Shown: positions 44,330 through 49,743 of the stretch, in pieces
Layout: the number at the start of each line of letters is the position of its first letter
Position numbering within the stretch: position 1 is the first letter of the stretch
Source: Ectocarpus siliculosus
Lineage: Eukaryota; Sar; Phaeophyceae; Ectocarpales; Ectocarpaceae
DNA: 49,743 bases
Assembly: GCA_000310025.1 (NCBI GenBank)
Contig: FN649728.1
Location: 6,029,026 to 6,078,768 of the forward strand
Direction: 5' to 3'
Notes under the pieces: generated by a model
The model's database searches: none
Seen by the model: only the letters and a program-made list of their open reading frames with translations
What the model was told of the DNA's origin: nothing
Made by a program: the position numbers and the translations under genes

Positions 44330-45205
44330 AGAGGTGCACACTGCTTACAGAGAGCCACTGCAGCTCTGTGTGTCTCGGAACCAAGAGATGAATACATGTC
44401 GTTGTTGCCGTCGGACCCCAAGGCGAGGTTTTCTTAGATGGTAATGATGAGGAGTGAGCACAAGGGGCAGGTGCGCGCCTGAGTGTGCTCAGCCCGAAAC
44501 ATAAATGGCCTCCCAGATGTCCGTCTCGGTCTCCGAAAATCTCATGGTCCCATGCAATCCCAATACTGTATCCCAATGCTGACAGCTTGACAGTCCCGCA
44601 TATCCTACAGTACATTTTCCATGACCTGTCGTAGATTGCTGCTACTGCGATTAGGTACTGCTGCGATGACTAGCTAGATATATTGCTGCCAGCTTATACT
44701 ATTGGATGTGGCCATTACTTTAGTGGTTTGCATAAGAACCTAATTGCTGCTCCACCACACTACTGTAGTCAGCAGCTGCTTGCTGATGTATCACACACAC
44801 CAATCACTATATTTCAGCGGCGTAGGTTTCTGCTACAGAGTCGTGGCTCCGATATAAGAGGGTGGTGTGACAATGATCCTCGACCCTCTTACATCGGAGC
44901 GCCCTCTCATACCGAGACAAGAGGATACTCAACTGCACTACGGCGGGTCAAGTCAGTGACAACCGGGTTAGACCCTCTCATATCGTCGGAGCCCCCTCCC
45001 ATAATCTACCCTCTTCTTTTCGAAAATATGCACTAAACTCTTCACTTGTTACAAGTATCGTAGCCACGACCGACCGTACGCCATTCTGCTGTGCTTCTGA
45101 CAGGGAAAACACAGGGGTAATACGCATGTCGCCTACCTCCGCGTTTTGTTGCGTAGTACTTACATGTAATCCATATTTTCATATTCATGGATATCCCCGA
45201 CGGCA
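44330..45205. repeat. dispersed repeat family D, copy 2
   Basis: It aligns with 40795-41412 and is longer because of the hairpin element at 44845-44993 and adjacent sequence. Divergence is clearly higher than within the SINE or split-repeat pairs, so the duplication is old. Confidence 0.7.
44845..44993. mobile_element. small hairpin MITE in repeat D copy 2
   Basis: The ends are inverted: GGCTCCGATATAAGAGGGT at 44845 and CCCTCTCATATCGTCGGAGCC ending at 44993, with a further internal copy pair (CCCTCTTACATCGGAGC near 44883). The segment is missing from repeat D copy 1, so it is an insertion of about 150 bases. No clear target duplication. Confidence 0.55.
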
Positions 45206-47087
45206 GGTAGCAACAGCGTTATTTTCATATTTTCTTAAACAGCAACCTCGGCAGCACAACGGTGGACGGTAACGAGTGAACGTTAACGACCAGAAGACCA
45301 CCAGGGCGCCCAATTCCCATTAAACCCCACAGTCAACAGTTTATTGCTCAAACAATGGTCTGGTGGTACGCATACCATCGTATGTATACGCTCATTTTTG
45401 TTCCATGCCATATTCTCAGGGTGGGCGGGCGCGTGTGCCCGTTTCGCCGGGGCGGGTGGTCAAACGAGGGGCGATCCCTTAATCACATCCGACATCCTTC
45501 AAGCAAGGAAGCGCATATGCAAACTTAAACTACCCTTTCGAATAGTTCATATTCGGTAGTCTATGCCATGCTTTTCCTCTCTAGCGCGGTTCGCTTCACG
45601 GGCGTCCATGTCATACGACATCGCGCCTGCTAGCTGCGCCTGCACCGCAGACGACGTTACGGATGTTTCGGCGTGCAATGCACTGAAGAAACGCATCTGG
45701 AGTTTTCTTCTTCCCTGTATCCTTCCAAGACCAGAGCAACAGACGCAGTAGAGTTGTTGCCGTATGACACGATGATTGCACCGTCCACATGATGATGAGA
45801 CACCGAGATCATTCAATGCCTCTTGGGGTAATGGCTCGCTTATTGAGCAGCAGCTGCCTTGACCTTGAAAGCTCTTGTTTCCTATGTATTATCTTCCGCG
45901 TCGTGCAGAACACCGCCGCTGGCAATACCTAAAATATCCTGTTGCCTCGCCAACGAAAAGGGTCACTCACACCGCGAAAGACGTTTCTACCGTATGCGTA
46001 AGTATTAGGATGTTCTGGCGGCGGGCAATGAACGTCACCCCGCAAAAAATGACTATGATATGTATCTACCTACCGTGCGCATGCTTTTGCGGAGAAAAAA
46101 TCACCCCGCAAGATCTACCTACAGTATGCATACGTCTTTACTTTCTTAAAAATAGTCACTCCGCATGGCATCCACTTCGCACCAGCGTACGTCAGCCAAA
46201 GCATGTACCACCCGACCGACAACGCCGCTCCAACAAACACCTTTGGGTGAACACTGTCGTCCTCCAGCGTCAGATTCTCGCATGTATGAACAAGAAACTA
46301 CGGGAGTGACGTACCGCGGAAGTGGCGACAGACTTGTGATACCGGCGCCACGCCGAATACCATCATCGAGCGGACTAAAGGTCCACAAAATCGACAGGAC
46401 GCATCGGCAACGACCATCATTATCTTACTTTTCCATCCATTATTTGCAAAATAAATGACCTGAGGTAACTAACTCGGGAAAAACGAAGAATTCCAGCGGG
46501 TAGCGCACTGCGCGTACAAACAGCGATTGGAAGGACACCAAGAGCTATTTCATCGACACACCGAGCAATTTCAAGTTCACGTGTGGCGCGCTTCAGTGAC
46601 ACTCCAGTCTAAGAACCTCTACAGCAATAAAACCTATAATATACTCCATACAACAGTAACACAGGAATACAGGACAACATGAAAGAGTGAAGAAAAAAAG
46701 AAAAAAGTCACGCGTCAGAGTCACGCGTTAGAGTCGAACTCTTGGACATGGGAGAGACCGATCGGTCGGATCAGGCCGGCGTTTGTTTCTCCACCGATGC
46801 TTTCAATGTTCGTGTCGAAAACACCTCTCGTGACCACCCGGGCGTAGTAGAAACCCGGGTGGAGAGGGGGGGGAAATACAGAGCAGCAGCGCGAGCGAGA
46901 TAAACAAGATATCGGACGCGCTGACCTAGCCTCCTTCCCATACATCTCATCCCTCCTCCCCCTGCTTCACCACTTTCATAACTACGAAACAAATAAGACA
47001 CCCGAAACCAAGGTAGGACGCTCATCCTGCCGTCTTCGACGAGTTGACGCGTTTGCGCCGGGGCGAATATTCGGCAGATTAGGCAGA
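45206..47087. other. no supported gene
   Basis: Several short ORFs lack any recognisable feature. A CTACC..ATGCGTA-type motif recurs three times (about 45988, 46061, 46113), near CACCCCGCAA repeats. The last few hundred bases would be the 3' UTR and flank of the minus-strand gene ending at 47088. Confidence 0.4.
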
Positions 47088-49200
47088 TTAGGCCGTGTCC
47101 GGGGTAGGGGCCACCGCAACACCGGCAACCGGCGCGGTCGTGGTCGCCTGTTGAAATGATGTGATGGTGGTTTGTGGTTGAAGGGTTAGGTGAAGAACTT
47201 GGTGCCAACAATACGGTAGCAACGCCGCACACAGGCAGGAAGTATCATCTTGCTTGCGACAAGCCGCACCGATGCTAGGTTTAGTTTGATAGCTGGAGGG
47301 ACAAAAAAAAATACAAAAGCAGCAAACAACAACAACAACGGCAACGACACCAAACGACAACAACGACAACGAAAGCCAGACAAAGCAGGAACTATCGTAG
47401 CCAGGGACGGCAAGCAGCGAGACAGATCCCAACGGCGATAAAAAAACAACGACGAAACAACAACAACGACAACAACAATAACAACGCGCCAGAGTTTGAC
47501 TGTCCACTTTGCTTACCGTCACGGGCTCCGGAGTAGTAGCAGCTAACGCCGCTACAGGCGCCGGAGTAGTAGCAGCAACCGCTGCCACCGGCGCTGGAGT
47601 AGCAGCAGCCGCAGCTACAGGCGCCGGAGTAGTAGCAGCAACCGTTGCCACCGGCGCTGGAGTAGCAGCAGCCGCAGTTACAGGCGCCGGAGTAGTAGCA
47701 GCAACCGCTGCCACCGGCGCCGGAGTAGCAGCAGCCGCCGCCACAGGTGCCGTAGTAGCAGCAACCGCGGCCACAGGCGCCGGAGTAGCAGCGATTGCGG
47801 CAGCCGGCGCAGTCGTCGCCTGTGTTGGGAGGAAGCACGGGGCGCACAGCGACAACAAGCGGCGGCAAAGACAAGAGAGGGGGGGGGGAGCAGCAAGCAG
47901 GCGGAGGGTTAATGGAGGGGAACGGTGGGCGGACACCTCCAGCACTGCCTACTACAGAAGGCGAGCATGGAGGCCTGTACCGAAAGAGGGTCTGGGATTA
48001 AACGTGGCCGCGGGGGGGGGGGGGGGATAAGGGTTGGCATGCGTCCTAGTGGGGGCTGAAGAAGCAGGAACAACAACAATGGAAATCTCGCCCCCCCCCG
48101 CGGTGGTGGGACAATGATCTAACCGCTAGGGCATGCAAAACATGAGTCGCCAAGGTGTCACGGTAATACCGTCGCCCGACCGTTGTTAGCGGTGGCTGCC
48201 AACCTCGATTGCGTGCTTACCGCTGCCGGAGCCGCCGTGGCAGCCACCACAGGTCCAGGAGTTACAGCGGCAGCGGCCGGCGCGGGTGTCGGGGCAACGG
48301 GGGCGGCCGTGACCTGTACTTTTTGTGTTGCAAGAAAAAAACAAGGTTGCGATGTCGTTGTGTAATAAGAAAATAAACATGGGCGAGAGGCGGTGGCAGG
48401 TCTGTGAGACGCAACAAGTCTGGTGGGCCGCCCCAGAACAGAAGTAGCAGTCGAACGGCGTGTTGCGAGTAAGAAAGCGCGAGTAAGAAAGAGGCAGCAG
48501 ACATCACATGTAAGCACAAAGCGAGCGCATGAATTGAGTGGACGGCTGCACGACCATCACAGGCAGCTTCCAACACTTGTGCAGCAACTTGCGGCCACAA
48601 GAGCGCCTGGAGGAAGGGCCAGCAGCACCCGTGAGGAGGGGGGGTGTAGGCCAAACTCCATCAACACGTTGTGAAGACATGCAAGGGCATGAGAGAGAGA
48701 GAGGCAGCAGAAAATGTGACGACGAGGACCGGTTTGGTGACGGGTGTTTTTTTCTTTCGACAGGCCTTCCTCAGGGAAGTTTCGTGCTTGTTCGGGTTGT
48801 TCCAGGCAAGCCTCCGGCCGTCGGAAAGGGTGTATGTTAACTGCTTACAGCAGTAGCTGGGAAGTTGGATGACCGCGTGTAGGTCGGGACGGTTCAGAAG
48901 GAAGGGCGCACCAACGCCGCCACCAACTACGGGCACAAAACATTCAACAGCATCATCATCATCAACAACAACAACAACAACTTTGTCCAATCATCATCTG
49001 CCCGGCTTACCGCATCAGGGGCATCCGCTTCCACCTCGTCGACAGGGGGCGCCGTCCCAATCGCGGGGGTGTCGGTGACGAGGATGGGCGTTGCTGCGTC
49101 GCCCCCGCCGTCGGCCGCTGCCTCGGTGGCAGCCACGAGGTCGGTGGTATTGCTAACTGGCTCGGTGGTAGCGACGACCTCGCCGATCGGGGCAAGCGAG
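47088..49200 (-). CDS. 3' exons of an Ala/Pro/Thr/Val-rich linker-like protein
   Basis: Four exons can be joined on the minus strand: 49200-49011, 48313-48221, 47819-47517 and 47147-47088, ending in TAA. Every donor in between is GTAAGC and every internal junction is phase 0. Exon 49200-49011 encodes GEVVATTEPVSNTT and IGTAPPVDEVEADAPDA. The next two encode tandem PAPVAAVAAT repeats, and the last ends VAGVAVAPTPDTA. This composition is typical of extended, possibly O-glycosylated linkers or wall-associated proteins. No domain or signal peptide is in view, so function is unknown. The 5' end lies in or beyond 49201-49743. It could be the C-terminal part of a secreted protein built like the LPMO at 27658-32508. 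Confidence 0.5.
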
Positions 49201-49743
49201 CTGTAAAAGCAATCCGGCGACGAGGGAGGGGGGGTTGTGTACTCATGTTGTGCATGCCTTAGTTGTTAGACCGGGGTTCGGGGGCGAGCGAGCTGTGAAT
49301 GCCGGCGGCGACAGGTGGCGGCAGCGACAACAAGGACGGGGTGCCGACCGGTTCGGTTCAAAAACTTGCGACCTTCGTGCCGGTCGGGGCAAGAGAGCCG
49401 TAAATATTATGACGGCGGAAGCGTGGGGCGGGGGTCCGTGAACCATCGGAGCCTGGAGTTCACAGTGTGCTGCTTTCGCGGGATGTTTGGAGAAGTTAGC
49501 GATGTGTGGGCGGAACAAGGCCAGCAACAATATCAACCTGAGACGCAGCAAAGCCCATCGAAAACCGAGCACCAGCAGGATCAACATCAAGACAGCCTCG
49601 AGCACCAACGTCAACAACAGAAACGACAACGCAAGAGAGCTCCAGAAGCAACAAAAACCACATCGACGTTGACACAGCAAACAACAGGATCAACATTAAC
49701 GCAGCATCGAGCACCAACAACACCAACAGGGAGAGCAAGGGCG
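49201..49743 (-). other. probable intron sequence with degenerate exon copies
   Basis: On the minus strand CTCGCTCGCCCCCGAA (from 49292) and CTCTCTTGCCCCGACCGG (from about 49399) resemble the start of the exon at 49200 (CTCGCTTGCCCCGATCGG). In translation they read SLAPEP and SLAPTGTKVAS against SLAPIGEVVAT, but contain stops. Bases 49520-49743 are (CAAC/ATC)-rich and include two AGC.TCGAGCACCAAC units. Confidence 0.4.

Noticed and set aside
47509-48030. Plus-strand ORF of Gly/Ala/Val repeats (173 codons)
   Set aside because: It mirrors the Ala/Pro/Thr exon on the minus strand, where splice sites and phases agree.

Overview
The window looks like nuclear DNA of an intron-rich eukaryote, most likely a brown alga (Ectocarpus-like) or another stramenopile. 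The reasons are a gene with seven short exons and GT-AG introns, an abundance of retroelements, (CAA)n simple repeats, and the protein families present. This is inference, because no marker gene fixes the species. Most of the 49.7 kb is transposable-element DNA; one well-resolved host gene and one repetitive host-like gene stand out. A 100-base N run (26659-26758) marks an assembly gap.

Layout. Bases 1-7643 hold a nearly complete Ty1/copia retrotransposon on the minus strand, with its 3' LTR cut by the window edge. Its coding region carries two in-frame stops and one frameshift. Bases 7644-9660 and 17888-19215 hold two related blocks, each containing the 3' end of one LINE family with a (CAA)n tail. 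Bases 9660-15060 contain a decayed spliced Cys-rich gene and a Helitron helicase relic, bracketed by an inverted repeat. Bases 15061-17880 are a CCATGG-rich minisatellite interrupted twice by a tRNA-derived SINE. Bases 19243-25449 are bracketed by a second, long-range inverted repeat and contain only unidentified exon-like ORFs.

The minus-strand gene at 27658-32508 can be spliced completely in phase. It encodes a 515-residue secreted protein: signal peptide, a lytic polysaccharide monooxygenase-type catalytic domain starting at a mature N-terminal His, an acidic Pro/Thr linker, and two fungal-type CBM1 cellulose-binding modules. A SINE copy lies in intron 1 and a (GGGA)n run in intron 6.

Bases 33016-38686 are a tyrosine-recombinase element with the A1-ORFs-B1-A2-B2 split direct repeats of Ngaro/PAT-type DIRS retrotransposons. 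Both repeat pairs are almost identical, so the insertion is young, yet only Gag-like and tyrosine-recombinase sequence is present. No reverse transcriptase or RNase H was found, and Gag and recombinase share one frame separated by a single TAG. This is the best candidate for something new here.

Bases 38700-46000 are a mosaic of a G/C-box MITE, a LINE 3' half with readable reverse-transcriptase C-terminal sequence, a duplicated 0.6-0.9 kb repeat, a small hairpin MITE and a possible retroelement relic. At 47088-49200 (minus) lie four phase-compatible exons encoding an Ala/Pro/Thr/Val-rich linker-like protein whose 5' end is outside the window or unrecognised.
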